Origin: Maribellus sediminis
GTDB lineage: Bacteria; Bacteroidota; Bacteroidia; Bacteroidales; Prolixibacteraceae
Assembly (NCBI RefSeq): GCF_011799805.1
Contig: NZ_WXUB01000006.1
Span: 186,001 to 250,000 of the forward strand
Length of the DNA stretch: 64,000 nt
Reading direction: 5' to 3'
In this document: piece by piece, positions 42,981 through 52,117 of the stretch
Position numbering within the stretch: the first letter of the stretch is position 1
Layout of the letters: every line of letters begins with the position of its first letter
Position numbers and translations under genes: made by a program
The notes under the pieces: model-generated
What the model saw: only the letters and a program-made list of their open reading frames with translations
Database searches by the model: none
What the model was told of the DNA's origin: nothing

Positions 42981-45266
42981 CTATTTGAGTGAAACTTTCT
43001 TGTTCAGTTTGATATCGCCGGCTGAAGCTCCAACCAGCAATTCTATGTCACAAAGGTCGTTTTCCCAGCTGTGCGTTTCTTCATTCCAGTAACGCAGGTT
43101 TTTCACCGGAATTTCGAGCGAAACCGTTTTTTGTTCGCCGGCTTCAAGTGTCGTTCTAGAAAAACCTTTTAGTTCTTTATAAGGCCATTCCACCGATGGA
43201 TTGATGCGGTGAACGTATACCTGCGGCACCTCATCGGCAACAACCGATCCACTGTTTTTCAGCGTAAACGAAAGCGTGATCACATCATCTGCACCGTATT
43301 CTTCCTTATCGCTTGCGAGTCCATCGTATTCAAATTTGGTATAAGTCAATCCGTAGCCGAAAGGATACATCACGGGTAATTCTTTTGTATCGAACCAGCG
43401 ATAACCTACCAAAGAACCTTCGCTGTAATAAGCTTTATTCGGATCGTTTTTATTATCTCCGGTATTCTCTCCCGTTATGTCTTTATCGGTTTCTTCCACC
43501 AATCCTACGAATACATCACCCTTTTTCTGTCCCTGCGGATAATTTCCAAGTGCATAAGCAGGCGAATCTTCCAGTTTAATAGGTAAAGTGAAAGGCAATC
43601 TTCCGCTGGGCGAGATATTTCCAAGCAGTACATCGGCCAGTGCATTTCCTCCTTCGGTTCCATTAAACCACGATAATAATAATGCTTTTGAAGCGGGCTT
43701 CACTGTATTAAGATCGTTTGGAGCACCACTTACAAGAACGGTAATAACATTCGGATTCACGGCAGCGATTTCCCTTATCAGTTCATCCTGACCGGAAGGA
43801 AGAAATATATTTTCGCGGTCGTTGGCCTCGGTTTCCACCGCTCGGTTATTGCCACCAAAAAACAACACAACATTGGCCTTTTTAGCCAGTTCTACAGCTT
43901 CCGCGTTCAGCTTCTTGTTCAGAATGGCCTTTTCGCGATCTTCCTTTTCGATCTGTTCTTTGGGCTTGTTTCCAAAAATCCGGGCATAATCCAATTCAAC
44001 CGGTACATATCCTTGAGAATAAACAAGCTCAGCTTTGTCGCCAATTTTACTTTTAAGCCCTTCAAGGGGAGTAATTTCGTAGAGGGTTTTCACACCGGCA
44101 CCAATTCCTCCCGATCCCATAATACGAGTTGCATTGTCACCAATAACTGCGATTGTAGGTTTCCCGGAAAGATCGAGTGGAAGTACACCTTCATTTTTTA
44201 GCAACACGATTGATTTACATGCCACTTCATAAGCAATTTGCTGTTGTTCGGGTTGAGATGTCATAACCTGGTTGGCCTCTTCTTCAGGAACCGGGGCGAT
44301 TGCTTTGCGCACCCGTAATATTTCTCTAACTCTTTTATTGATGACTTCTTCGGAAACTGCTCCTGAATTTACAGAATCCAGCAAAGCCGGCCCCATAAAT
44401 TTATCATCGGGCATTTCCACGTTAAGCCCGTGGGTTACCGATTCTACGGTAGAGTGTGTTCCGCCCCAGTCGGAAATTACCATACCGCCAAAGCCCCATT
44501 CATCGCGTAAAATCTGGTTGAGCAGCACATCGTTCTCGGCACACCACCAGCCGTTTACTTTATTGTAGGCCGACATTACTCCATACGCATCTGCTTCCTG
44601 AACCGCAGCTTTAAAAGGAGGCAGGTAAATCTCGCGCATGGTACGTTCATCAACAATTACATCCACGGTCCCTCTATTATTTTCCTGGTTATTCAGGGCA
44701 TAATGTTTTAAACAAACAGCAGCTCCGTTGTCCTGAACGCCTTTGGTATAACCAACCGAGAGCTGTGAACTCAAGAACGGATCTTCACTCAGGTATTCGT
44801 ATGTACGGCCTCCCGTTGGAATACGCTGAATATTAATCGCCGGCCCCAGGATCATGTCTTTTCCACGAAGCCTGGCTTCACGTGCCATACCTGTTCCGTA
44901 TTTGTAAGCAATTTCCTTGCTCCACGTAGCTGCCAGAGCCGACCCTGTTGGAAAAAAAGTTGCTTTATCCAATTCCCATCCAAGGGGCATCCAACCATGA
45001 GGCTGAAGTTCTTCGCGAATGCCAAACGGACCATCAGCGTACTTCAGGTCGGCAATACCCAGTCGTTCGACACCTGCTGATGTAAACATAGTTTTACCGT
45101 GTAACATATCTACCTTTTCCTCCAAAGTCATTTGCTCTATAATGCCATCAATTTCAGCATCGTACTGAAACAATGAGGATTTAAAGGGAGTTTCTTCAGG
45201 GCTTCTGGTAGTGCACCCAAAAATTAAAATAAAAAGTGCGAATGCACTTAAGATCCTGTAATTCAT
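42981..45266 (-). CDS. GH3 beta-glycosidase, lipoprotein
   Basis: A 761-residue lipoprotein (LIFGC, Cys 18) of GH3. The N-terminal barrel carries ADGPFGIR, KHYALNNQENNRG and the nucleophile D266 in GMVISDWGGTHS. The alpha/beta sandwich follows from about 350 (SIVLLKNEGVLPLDL, NVITVLVSGAPNDL), then the fibronectin-III-like C-terminal domain (VPQVYVHRINPSVEWPYKELKGF). Full length. GH3 lipoproteins of this kind act as exo-beta-glucosidases or beta-xylosidases in the periplasm. It is monocistronic between two terminator-like hairpins and a divergent fructokinase; no direct pectin role is evident. Confidence 0.93.
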   Translation of the reverse strand: MNYRILSAFALFILIFGCTTRSPEETPFKSSLFQYDAEIDGIIEQMTLEEKVDMLHGKTMFTSAGVERLGIADLKYADGPFGIREELQPHGWMPLGWELDKATFFPTGSALAATWSKEIAYKYGTGMAREARLRGKDMILGPAINIQRIPTGGRTYEYLSEDPFLSSQLSVGYTKGVQDNGAAVCLKHYALNNQENNRGTVDVIVDERTMREIYLPPFKAAVQEADAYGVMSAYNKVNGWWCAENDVLLNQILRDEWGFGGMVISDWGGTHSTVESVTHGLNVEMPDDKFMGPALLDSVNSGAVSEEVINKRVREILRVRKAIAPVPEEEANQVMTSQPEQQQIAYEVACKSIVLLKNEGVLPLDLSGKPTIAVIGDNATRIMGSGGIGAGVKTLYEITPLEGLKSKIGDKAELVYSQGYVPVELDYARIFGNKPKEQIEKEDREKAILNKKLNAEAVELAKKANVVLFFGGNNRAVETEANDRENIFLPSGQDELIREIAAVNPNVITVLVSGAPNDLNTVKPASKALLLSWFNGTEGGNALADVLLGNISPSGRLPFTLPIKLEDSPAYALGNYPQGQKKGDVFVGLVEETDKDITGENTGDNKNDPNKAYYSEGSLVGYRWFDTKELPVMYPFGYGLTYTKFEYDGLASDKEEYGADDVITLSFTLKNSGSVVADEVPQVYVHRINPSVEWPYKELKGFSRTTLEAGEQKTVSLEIPVKNLRYWNEETHSWENDLCDIELLVGASAGDIKLNKKVSLK

Positions 45267-45512
45267 AGTCGATATTTTATTTTTATTTGTTCAATCAATT
45301 TCCTTTCAAGGCTACATTAAAGCATTCAATTACAACACAAAAGCTGCCCCTCATCCGGAATTACTCCCCAAAAATAAAACTTACTTTGTAAAATGTACAA
45401 TTAGAAATGAAATTCTTTCTATTTTGAATTCATTCCATACACTCAAAATGATTCTCTACACCTTCAAAAAAAGTATTTTTAACTGAGGTCGAACCATTGT
45501 ATATTTGATGCT

Positions 45513-46415
45513 ATGAAAATCAAAAACAACCACATCCTTTGTTTTGGCGAAGTGCTTTGGGATCGCTTGCCATCGGGAGCTAAACCCGGAGGAGCACCAA
45601 TGAACGTGGCATTACACTTACATGCAGCAGGTATGAATGCCTCAATAGCAAGTTGTGTTGGCAATGATGAAGCAGGCAATCAACTACTTTCCTTTTTACA
45701 AAAATCAGGATTGCAAACAGATCTGATTCAAATTGATAAAAACCTGCCAACAAGCGAAGTGTTGGTGCATTTAGATGCTAAAAATAATGCTACCTACGAA
45801 ATTTGCGAACCGGTTGCCTGGGATAATATAATACTAAGTAAAGCTCTTCGCAACAAAGTTGAGCATTCGGGATTACTGGTTTATGGTTCGTTGGCATCGC
45901 GAAATTCCAGCACACGTAAAACATTGTTAAACCTTTTGGATACCGACATAGTAAAATTAATGGATGTAAATCTCCGACCTCCTTATGACATGCCAGAAGT
46001 TGTTGAGCTCTTACTCCGTAAATCGGACATTGTAAAACTGAATGACGATGAACTTAAAAGAATAGCTTCATGGAATAAAGTAAAAGGAAGCGAAGCAGAA
46101 CTGGTTGAATGGCTGACGAAGCACTATGATTTAAAATTGCTGTGTGTAACGCGGGGAGCTAATGGTGCTTTGTTGTATTCCAACAATACTTTTTACAATC
46201 ATTCGGGTTATAAAATCAAAACCGTTGATACGGTTGGTGCCGGCGATGCATTTCTTTCCGGCTTGATTGCTGCCCTCCTGAAGGAGCTTGAACCGTCAAA
46301 CGCGTTGGAACTGGCCTGTGCCACCGGAGCTTTTGTTGCATCGAAAGCAGGCGCCACTCCAAAATACGAGACGGACGAAATTGAACAGATCATGAAACAG
46401 GATTACGAAAAATAA
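45513..46415 (+). CDS. PfkB-family carbohydrate kinase, probable fructokinase
   Basis: A 300-residue cytosolic ribokinase-fold enzyme that phosphorylates a sugar with ATP. Both PfkB signatures are visible: GGAPMNVALHLHAAGMNASIASCVGNDEAG near the N-terminus and DTVGAGDAFLSGLIAALL near residue 240, with the catalytic aspartate. The closest match by eye is to bacterial fructokinases (CFGEVLWDRLPSG). Other sugars of the PfkB family cannot be excluded. It is divergent from GH3 over 246 bases with no distinct operator. A fructokinase close to a GH172 gene would fit with fructoside use, but this is only suggestive. Confidence 0.87.
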   Translation: MKIKNNHILCFGEVLWDRLPSGAKPGGAPMNVALHLHAAGMNASIASCVGNDEAGNQLLSFLQKSGLQTDLIQIDKNLPTSEVLVHLDAKNNATYEICEPVAWDNIILSKALRNKVEHSGLLVYGSLASRNSSTRKTLLNLLDTDIVKLMDVNLRPPYDMPEVVELLLRKSDIVKLNDDELKRIASWNKVKGSEAELVEWLTKHYDLKLLCVTRGANGALLYSNNTFYNHSGYKIKTVDTVGAGDAFLSGLIAALLKELEPSNALELACATGAFVASKAGATPKYETDEIEQIMKQDYEK

Positions 46416-46485
46416 TCGGACAATTAGTTCTTTTTTTAATTTCTTTGTTGTAAATTGAGTGACTATAACAAAAATGATAAATCTT

Positions 46486-46581
46486 AAGGGGTAGAACTCT
46501 GTATCTTGATTGGTTTTGTGTTTAGGGGTTTGTAAATTATCAATCATCTTCAAAAAGCGTCCATTGGTTCTACCCTTTTTT
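46486..46581 (+). ncRNA. Candidate small structured RNA or long-loop terminator
   Basis: GGGTAGAAC (46489-46497) pairs with GTTCTACCC (46567-46575), which is followed directly by TTTTTT. The enclosed 69 bases are only weakly structured. This gives a candidate RNA of about 95 bases with a closing stem and U-tract, or simply a terminator for the fructokinase gene. No known RNA family was recognised. The surrounding gap 46416-46828 has no other gene. Confidence 0.3.
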
Positions 46582-46828
46582 CTTTGCCTTTAACCCAAGC
46601 AGCTTCACTCCACAAAAATATTTCATGAATTCTTAAAAGGTCAATCAGCAAAAATGAATACTTATTATTCAGATTCTGATACGTTTTAAAATTTTCAGGA
46701 GTGAGTATATGAAACGGTCAATTCTTAAATTGGAAAATCAGTGAATAGAAAACCGCGTCCGAATGACTTATTCGGAAAACAACTGATTATTAAAAAGTAA
46801 CTAAAATGATCTCATTTCGAAAAAAAGT

Positions 46829-46978
46829 CTACAGAATTTCTCTCGATGCGTATCCAAGAAAATTCAATAAGGCTGTGATTAGAAATGCAGCTAAGATCAA
46901 ACCGATAAAATACAAATCTGCAAATATCAAGTGATCACTTAACCATTCAAGGTATTCTGTGAAGTACAGTGCTTCCAT
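46829..46978 (-). CDS. Possible 49-residue single-span membrane protein
   Basis: A short frame starting MEALYFTEYLEWLSDH with a clear membrane segment, LYFIGLILAAFLITALLNFL, and a charged tail YASREIL. No family is recognised. The frame begins with ATG, ends with TAG and lies in an otherwise empty 766-base gap, which favours a real small gene, but no promoter or ribosome-binding signal decides it. It could be chance coding in an A/T-rich stretch. Confidence 0.4.
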   Translation of the reverse strand: MEALYFTEYLEWLSDHLIFADLYFIGLILAAFLITALLNFLGYASREIL

Positions 46979-47143
46979 AACTTAATGTTTTTCTCTTATT
47001 CAAGTTACGTCAAAATATTTAAATATTTACGGGTATTTATATGTTTTTATATCAATCAATTATAAAATTATCAGGACACTGACTTACTTCGACTGAAATA
47101 CTACCAAAAGAAAATATATATTTTGGGATTGTACCGAAAACAA

Positions 47144-47178
47144 AAAAGGCCGTTCGTCATACGACGAATCGACCTTTT
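47144..47178 (-). terminator. Terminator of tRNA-Val
   Basis: An imperfect stem, AAAAGGTCGATTCGTC on the minus strand pairing with GACGAACGGCCTTTT, with GTAT loop, followed by TT and TTTTC. It begins just after the tRNA 3' end. Confidence 0.65.
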
Positions 47179-47181
47179 AAG

Positions 47182-47256
47182 TGGGCGATGACGGATTCGA
47201 ACCGCCGACCCTCTGGGTGTAAACCAGATGCTCTGAACCAACTGAGCTAATCGCCC
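47182..47256 (-). tRNA. tRNA-Val (anticodon UAC)
   Basis: The minus strand folds as a complete cloverleaf of 75 bases. The acceptor arms are GGGCGAT and ATCGCCC; the D-arm is GCTC...GAGC; the anticodon arm is TCTGG/CCAGA with loop TTTACAC, anticodon TAC; the T-arm contains GGTTCGAATCC-type sequence (GGCGGTTCGAATCCGTC). CCA is not encoded. It is followed by a terminator. Confidence 0.96.
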
Positions 47257-47357
47257 GAAATGTTTCCTTTTTTCTCTGAACGTGCCCCCTTTTTCAGAAA
47301 GGCGCTGCAAATATATAAGCTATTTTTAGTTCTGCAAAAAATATTTCAAAAAAATCA

Positions 47358-48653
47358 TCATAAAATTTCAGCTACCACAAAAGTGCTTCCTCCAACAAAT
47401 ACCAGGTCGTGTTTTCCCGCGTTTTCCCTGGCTTTCCGGAAGCCCTCATTCACAGAATTGTAGCACTCCCCTTTCAACCCGAAAGCGTGAGCCTGACACT
47501 GAAGTTCGGTCTCATCCATGGCCCTTTCAATATTTGCCCGAACAAAATAATATTCGGCATTTTTAGGTAGCAAAGCCAAAACTTTGTCGGCGCTTTTATC
47601 GCCAACGGCACCGAAAACGAAATGCAATTTCTGATGAGCAGTATTTTCAATCTGTGCAACCACGGCACGAATTCCGTCTTCATTATGCCCGGTGTCGCAA
47701 ACAATCAACGGATTATTTCCTATTATTTGCCATCGTCCCAGTAAACCGGTTGAGCCGACCACATTCGCCAAACCGTTTCGAAGTGCCGTTTCCGGTATTT
47801 CAAATCCCTTTTCGCGAAGCAGATCTACTGCTTTTAAAACGGCCGGAAGATTCCGGTGCTGATACACTCCCAATAAATCCAGTTTTAATTCGGGCAAAAC
47901 AACCTCTCCATCTTTTTCTACATGCACATTTTGTTTGCCATCAAGTGCTAATGTTGCATACGTCACCTTGTATGCTTTATCGGCGAAATAAAGGGGTGCC
48001 TTTTCCTCTTCAGCTTTCCGTATAAAAACCGGGGCAGTTTCTTTCTGACTGGTACCGATTACTGCCGGAACCTCAGGTTTAATAATGCCGGCTTTTTCCG
48101 CAGCGATCTTCTCCAAAGTATCACCCAGTAAATTAACATGATCGAGCCCGATGTTTGTAATTACGCTCAGTTCGGGAGTAATAATATTGGTTGAATCGAG
48201 CCGTCCGCCCAAACCAACTTCCATAATGGCAACATCCACGTTCTGCCGGGCAAAATAATCAAATGTCAAAGCCACGGTTAGTTCGAAAAAAGAAGGTTCA
48301 ATTTTCCACACTTCATTGTTAGTACGATAGTGTTCAACCCACTCAACCACATCTTGTTCTGCGATCATTTCGCCATCGATTTTGATACGCTCTCTGAAAT
48401 CTTTTAAATGCGGCGAGGTGTACAATCCCGTTTTATAACCGGCGCTCTGAAGAATGGCTGCCAGCATGTGCGAAACCGATCCCTTACCATTGGTGCCGGC
48501 TACGTGAATTGTTTTATACCTCCGATGCGGATGATCGTATAACTCATCCAGCCTCAAAGTATTATCGAGGTTGTTTTTATACGCTGCCGGTCCACTGCGC
48601 TGAAACATGGGCAAACGCGTAAACAAATAATCCAAAGTATCCCTATAGTCCAC
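47358..48653 (-). CDS. folC: Folylpolyglutamate synthase / dihydrofolate synthase
   Basis: A 431-residue cytosolic Mur-ligase-family enzyme that adds glutamate to dihydropteroate and folates. The ATP loop is VAGTNGKGSVSHMLAAIL near residue 50; SPHLKDFRERI, EVGLGGRLDSTNII and TNIGLDHVNLLG follow, all typical for FolC. The C-terminal ligase domain has CDTGHNEDGIRAVV. Full length. It is divergent from the PhoH gene over 101 bases. A normal housekeeping gene. Confidence 0.95.
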   Translation of the reverse strand: MDYRDTLDYLFTRLPMFQRSGPAAYKNNLDNTLRLDELYDHPHRRYKTIHVAGTNGKGSVSHMLAAILQSAGYKTGLYTSPHLKDFRERIKIDGEMIAEQDVVEWVEHYRTNNEVWKIEPSFFELTVALTFDYFARQNVDVAIMEVGLGGRLDSTNIITPELSVITNIGLDHVNLLGDTLEKIAAEKAGIIKPEVPAVIGTSQKETAPVFIRKAEEEKAPLYFADKAYKVTYATLALDGKQNVHVEKDGEVVLPELKLDLLGVYQHRNLPAVLKAVDLLREKGFEIPETALRNGLANVVGSTGLLGRWQIIGNNPLIVCDTGHNEDGIRAVVAQIENTAHQKLHFVFGAVGDKSADKVLALLPKNAEYYFVRANIERAMDETELQCQAHAFGLKGECYNSVNEGFRKARENAGKHDLVFVGGSTFVVAEIL

Positions 48654-48754
48654 GTAAAATAAATATTTATTAACGGCTACAAGTTTATTAATTTTTGAGC
48701 GATCAATCCCATTATCTCACCGATTAATCTATATTTAAAAAAATCAATTTTTAT

Positions 48755-50089
48755 ATGCTAAGTAAGACTAAAAAGAGTAAAATTTTCGTTCTTGACACCA
48801 ACGTAATTTTACACGATTACACGTGTATTTACCAGTTCCAGGATAACGATGTTATCCTTCCGATTACAGTACTCGAGGAGCTGGACAAATTTAAACGAGG
48901 AAACGATCTGATCAACTTTCAGGCACGCGAATTTACCCGCCTGCTCGATGAAATTGTTGGTGACGAGCTTTTTAACGGTGGCAAATCTTTGGGTCAAGGA
49001 AAAGGCAACTTGCGCATTGAAACGGGCAAACCTTTTTCTGACGAACTGAAAGCTTCTTTTAAGGAAGATATTCCCGACCACCGTATACTTTCTATAGCGG
49101 ATTACATTGCAAAATCGTACCCCAAACGCAAAACGGTTCTTATCAGTAAAGACATCAACCTCCGGATGAAAGCCAAGTCGCTGGGCATTCAATCGGAAGA
49201 CTACAAAACCGACCAGGTAACCGATGAAAACATTCTGGATAAAACCGTTACTACTTTTGACAATTTTAACGATGGCCTGATCGACAGTCTCTATAACCAG
49301 GGATCGATCACCATCAAAGATGTTGGTTCTACGTTCGCCCCGGAAGCCAACGAATGTTACATTTTTAAAGGCACCACTTCCAGTGCACTGGCACGCTACG
49401 ATTCCAAATCGGAACGTATTTACCGGGTTGAAAAGAAATCGGCCTACGGAATAAAACCACGAAATGCCGAACAAACATTTAGTTTGAATATGCTGATGGA
49501 TCCGGAGGTTCGACTGATTGCGCTCACAGGTAAAGCCGGAACCGGAAAAACCCTGCTGGCACTGGCAGCTGCCATTGAACAGCACCGTTTGTATGAACAG
49601 ATCTTACTGGCGCGCCCAATCGTTGCACTCAGTAACCGCGACCTTGGTTACCTGCCGGGCGACGCTTCTGAAAAGATCAGTCCTTACATGCAGCCTTTGT
49701 TTGACAACCTGTCGGTGATCAAACATACTTTCAACCCGAGAAGTAACGAATACCAACTTATCGAGGAAATGGTGAAAGAAGAACGGCTGAACATTACTCC
49801 CCTCGCCTACATTCGCGGACGGAGTTTGTCGAATGCGTTTTTCATCATCGACGAAGCACAAAACCTGACACCGCACGAAATAAAAACGATTATTACACGT
49901 GCAGGCGAAGGAACAAAAATGGTATTTACCGGCGACCTGCAACAAATCGATTCACCTTATTTAGATATGAAATCTAACGGTCTGGCGTACATGACCGACC
50001 GCATGCGGAACCAGGATCTGTTTGCACATATCAACCTTGTAAAAGGTGAACGTAGTTACCTGGCAGAACTGGCCAGCAACTTGTTATAA
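48755..50089 (+). CDS. PhoH-family protein with N-terminal PIN domain
   Basis: A 444-residue protein of the PhoH2 type: PIN ribonuclease followed by an ATPase/helicase domain. The PIN domain (about 8-150) starts FVLDTNVILHDY with the first catalytic aspartate and has VLEELDKFKRG and ISKDINLRMKA. The PhoH domain (about 235-440) has Walker A ALTGKAGTGKTLLA and Walker B FFIIDEAQNLTPHE, then MVFTGDLQQIDSPYLD. PhoH2 proteins unwind and cut RNA and are common as stress-related housekeeping genes in Bacteroidota. A -7-like TATATTTA lies at 48730-48737, upstream of the start. Confidence 0.93.
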   Translation: MLSKTKKSKIFVLDTNVILHDYTCIYQFQDNDVILPITVLEELDKFKRGNDLINFQAREFTRLLDEIVGDELFNGGKSLGQGKGNLRIETGKPFSDELKASFKEDIPDHRILSIADYIAKSYPKRKTVLISKDINLRMKAKSLGIQSEDYKTDQVTDENILDKTVTTFDNFNDGLIDSLYNQGSITIKDVGSTFAPEANECYIFKGTTSSALARYDSKSERIYRVEKKSAYGIKPRNAEQTFSLNMLMDPEVRLIALTGKAGTGKTLLALAAAIEQHRLYEQILLARPIVALSNRDLGYLPGDASEKISPYMQPLFDNLSVIKHTFNPRSNEYQLIEEMVKEERLNITPLAYIRGRSLSNAFFIIDEAQNLTPHEIKTIITRAGEGTKMVFTGDLQQIDSPYLDMKSNGLAYMTDRMRNQDLFAHINLVKGERSYLAELASNLL

Positions 50090-50169
50090 GCGAAAATTAC
50101 CGATAAAAATCCTGATAGCAATCGGGAAAGAAAGACAAATAAAAAGAATAATCAGTTCAAAAAGAACTA

Positions 50170-50199
50170 TTTGCATTAAGCAGCTTTTTTCTACCTTTG
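50170..50199 (+). promoter_or_regulatory. Promoter of mtaB
   Basis: TTTG (50170-50173), an 18-base spacer and TACCTTTG (50192-50199) match the Bacteroidota sigma-ABfr promoter; the -7 element is perfect. It lies 30 bases before the mtaB start. Confidence 0.7.
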
Positions 50200-50229
50200 C
50201 AGCCTATTTAGAAAGATTACAGATTAGAG

Positions 50230-51531
50230 ATGGATTACAAAGGGAAGAAAGCTGCTTTTTATACGTTGGGTTGCAAACTCAATTTTTCGGAAACATCAAC
50301 CATTGCTGCCTCTTTTAAAGAGGTAGGATTCGATCGTGTTGATTTTGAAGAAAATGCCGATGTGTATGTGATCAACACCTGCTCGGTGACCAACCAGGGC
50401 GACAAAGCCAGCCGCAACATTATCCGTAAGGCAGTGCGCCAGAATCCGAATGCAATGGTTATTGTTGTTGGATGCTACTCACAGCTAAAACCCGAGGAAG
50501 TGGGGCACATCGAAGGCGTTGACCTGGTGCTTGGAACCCAGGAGAAATTCCACATCCCGGCATACCTTGGCGACTTGCACAAAAACAGCACTACCCAGAT
50601 CCAGACTACCCGCTTAGCCAATATAAAAAGCTACCACAAAGCATTTTCGTGGGGCGACCGTACCCGCAGTTTCCTGAAAATTCAGGACGGATGCGACTAT
50701 TACTGTTCGTTTTGCACCATTCCGTATGCAAGGGGGAAAAGCCGGAACGACAGCATTGCCAACACCGTTGCCGAGGCGCAAAAAGCCGTGGATAAAGGTT
50801 TTAAAGAAATCATTATGACTGGTGTCAACATTGGCGACTTTGGAAAATCGACCGGTGAGAATTTCCTCGATCTGCTAAAAGGACTCGAAAAAGTAGACGG
50901 ACTGGAAAGGCTTCGACTGGGGTCCATCGAACCAAACCTGTTAAAAGACGAGGTCATCGAACTGGTAGCCGGATCGAAAGTGATTATGCCGCATTTTCAT
51001 ATGCCGCTGCAGTCAGGCTCCGATGAAATTCTGTCGTTGATGAAGCGAAAATATTCAACCGATCTGTATCGTAAGCGTGTTGAACGCATTCGTGAGATTG
51101 TGCCACATGCTTTTATCGGTGTTGATGTGATTGCCGGAACAAATGGCGAAACCGAGCAATATTTCCAGGAATCGTATGATTTCCTCAACGATTTGGAGAT
51201 TTCGCAACTGCATGCTTTCACTTATTCTGAAAGAAGCGGAACTCAGGCCTTGAAAATACCGTGGAAAGTAGATGTGGAAGACCGCAAACGCCGGACCCAG
51301 ATGTACATCAACTTATCGGAGAAAAAGCTTCGCGCCTTTTACGAACAACATCTCGGGAGCGAACAGACCGTTCTTTTTGAAGAGCAGCAGAAAAAAGATA
51401 AGATGTTAGGTTTTACCGAAAACTACATCAAAGTTGAAGTTCCTTACGAGGAAGGGCTGGTTAATCAACTGGGTTCGGTAAAATTAAAGTCAATTCTGCC
51501 CAACGGACATGTTGCCGTAGAAATTGCTTGA
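50230..51531 (+). CDS. mtaB: tRNA t6A37 methylthiotransferase MtaB
   Basis: A 433-residue radical-SAM enzyme converting t6A to ms2t6A at position 37 of tRNAs. The N-terminal UPF0004 domain begins AAFYTLGCKLNFSET and has three cluster cysteines, including NTCSVTNQGD and VVGCYSQLKPEE. The radical-SAM cluster motif is CDYYCSFC in QDGCDYYCSFCTIPYARGKSRN. A TRAM-like C-terminus ends at LPNGHVAVEIA. The GCKxNxxE and KxQDGCDxxCxFC pattern assigns it to MtaB rather than MiaB or RimO. A good promoter lies upstream. Confidence 0.94.
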   Translation: MDYKGKKAAFYTLGCKLNFSETSTIAASFKEVGFDRVDFEENADVYVINTCSVTNQGDKASRNIIRKAVRQNPNAMVIVVGCYSQLKPEEVGHIEGVDLVLGTQEKFHIPAYLGDLHKNSTTQIQTTRLANIKSYHKAFSWGDRTRSFLKIQDGCDYYCSFCTIPYARGKSRNDSIANTVAEAQKAVDKGFKEIIMTGVNIGDFGKSTGENFLDLLKGLEKVDGLERLRLGSIEPNLLKDEVIELVAGSKVIMPHFHMPLQSGSDEILSLMKRKYSTDLYRKRVERIREIVPHAFIGVDVIAGTNGETEQYFQESYDFLNDLEISQLHAFTYSERSGTQALKIPWKVDVEDRKRRTQMYINLSEKKLRAFYEQHLGSEQTVLFEEQQKKDKMLGFTENYIKVEVPYEEGLVNQLGSVKLKSILPNGHVAVEIA

Positions 51532-51557
51532 TATTCCTTTTCTACTATTTAATGGGA

Positions 51558-51703
51558 AAGATTCCTCCCCCGAGACTTTGGGGTCGGAATGACAAGCATA
51601 TGCTAATTAATGGGCAAAGAGGCTGGCGGTAATGCCGCCAGCCTCTTTGCTTCTCTCTCACTATGCTTGTCATTCCGAAGGAGTCCAGCGACTGAGGAAT
51701 CTT
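51558..51703. repeat. Three-tier nested inverted repeat upstream of the GIY-YIG gene
   Basis: Three perfect arm pairs share one centre: AAGATTCCTC/GAGGAATCTT (51558-51567, 51694-51703), CGGAATGACAAGCATA/TATGCTTGTCATTCCG (51585-51600, 51662-51677) and GCAAAGAGGCTGGCGG/CCGCCAGCCTCTTTGC (51614-51629, 51635-51650, loop TAATG). The whole could fold into a cruciform or a long RNA hairpin. Sequences like GTCATTCCGAAGGA recur in many Bacteroidota intergenic regions, so this may be a dispersed repeat. Confidence 0.8.
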
Positions 51704-51798
51704 ATAATTTTTTAGTTAATTACATTTCCTTACCCGAAGTAATCTATACAATCTTTTTACCATTATTGTACATTTACTCTCTCAAGTCAGATATAATC

Positions 51799-52098
51799 AT
51801 GAATCAAAACACCTATTTCATATATTTTCTGACCAATTGGAATAAAAATGTACTTTATGTTGGTGTTACAAACAATCTTTCACGAAGATTAACTGAACAT
51901 TTAACAGGCAAATTTTCAGGTTTTACAAAAAAATATAATTGTAACATTTTAGTCTATTACGAAGAGTTTGAATACATCAACAATGCTATTCTGAGAGAAA
52001 AAGAAATAAAATCGTGGAGGAGAGAAAAGAAGAATGCATTGATTGAGAATTTTAATCCAAAGTGGGAGCCATTAAATCATCGATTTCTTAGAGAATAA
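51799..52098 (+). CDS. GIY-YIG nuclease superfamily protein
   Basis: A 99-residue protein starting at ATG 51799 (MNQNTYFIYFLTNWNKNVLYVGVTNNLSRRLTEH). The longer frame upstream is rejected because it would translate the inverted repeat. The GIY-YIG core reads YFIYFLT...LYVGVTNNLSRRLTEH with the catalytic Tyr and Arg, then the Glu/Lys region ILREKEIKSWRREKK. This is the stand-alone UPF0213/URI type, common in Bacteroidota and often beside repeats; its natural role is unknown. No intron or homing site surrounds it. It ends 19 bases before the inositol monophosphatase gene. Confidence 0.88.
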   Translation: MNQNTYFIYFLTNWNKNVLYVGVTNNLSRRLTEHLTGKFSGFTKKYNCNILVYYEEFEYINNAILREKEIKSWRREKKNALIENFNPKWEPLNHRFLRE

Positions 52099-52117
52099 AA
52101 GATTAAATGAAATACAA

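Noticed and set aside
46296-46553. An 85-codon minus-strand frame overlapping the end of the fructokinase gene
   Set aside because: It overlaps the real gene and its translation shows no domain or signal.
48809-49585. A 258-codon frame antisense to the PhoH gene
   Set aside because: Shadow of the real gene; low-complexity, phenylalanine-rich translation without motifs.
51610-51798. Upstream extension of the GIY-YIG protein
   Set aside because: It runs through the perfect hairpin and has no similarity to the family, which begins at MNQNTYFIYFLT.
51799-52098. Homing endonuclease of a group I intron
   Set aside because: The gene is free-standing between intact genes and shows no intron-like structure.
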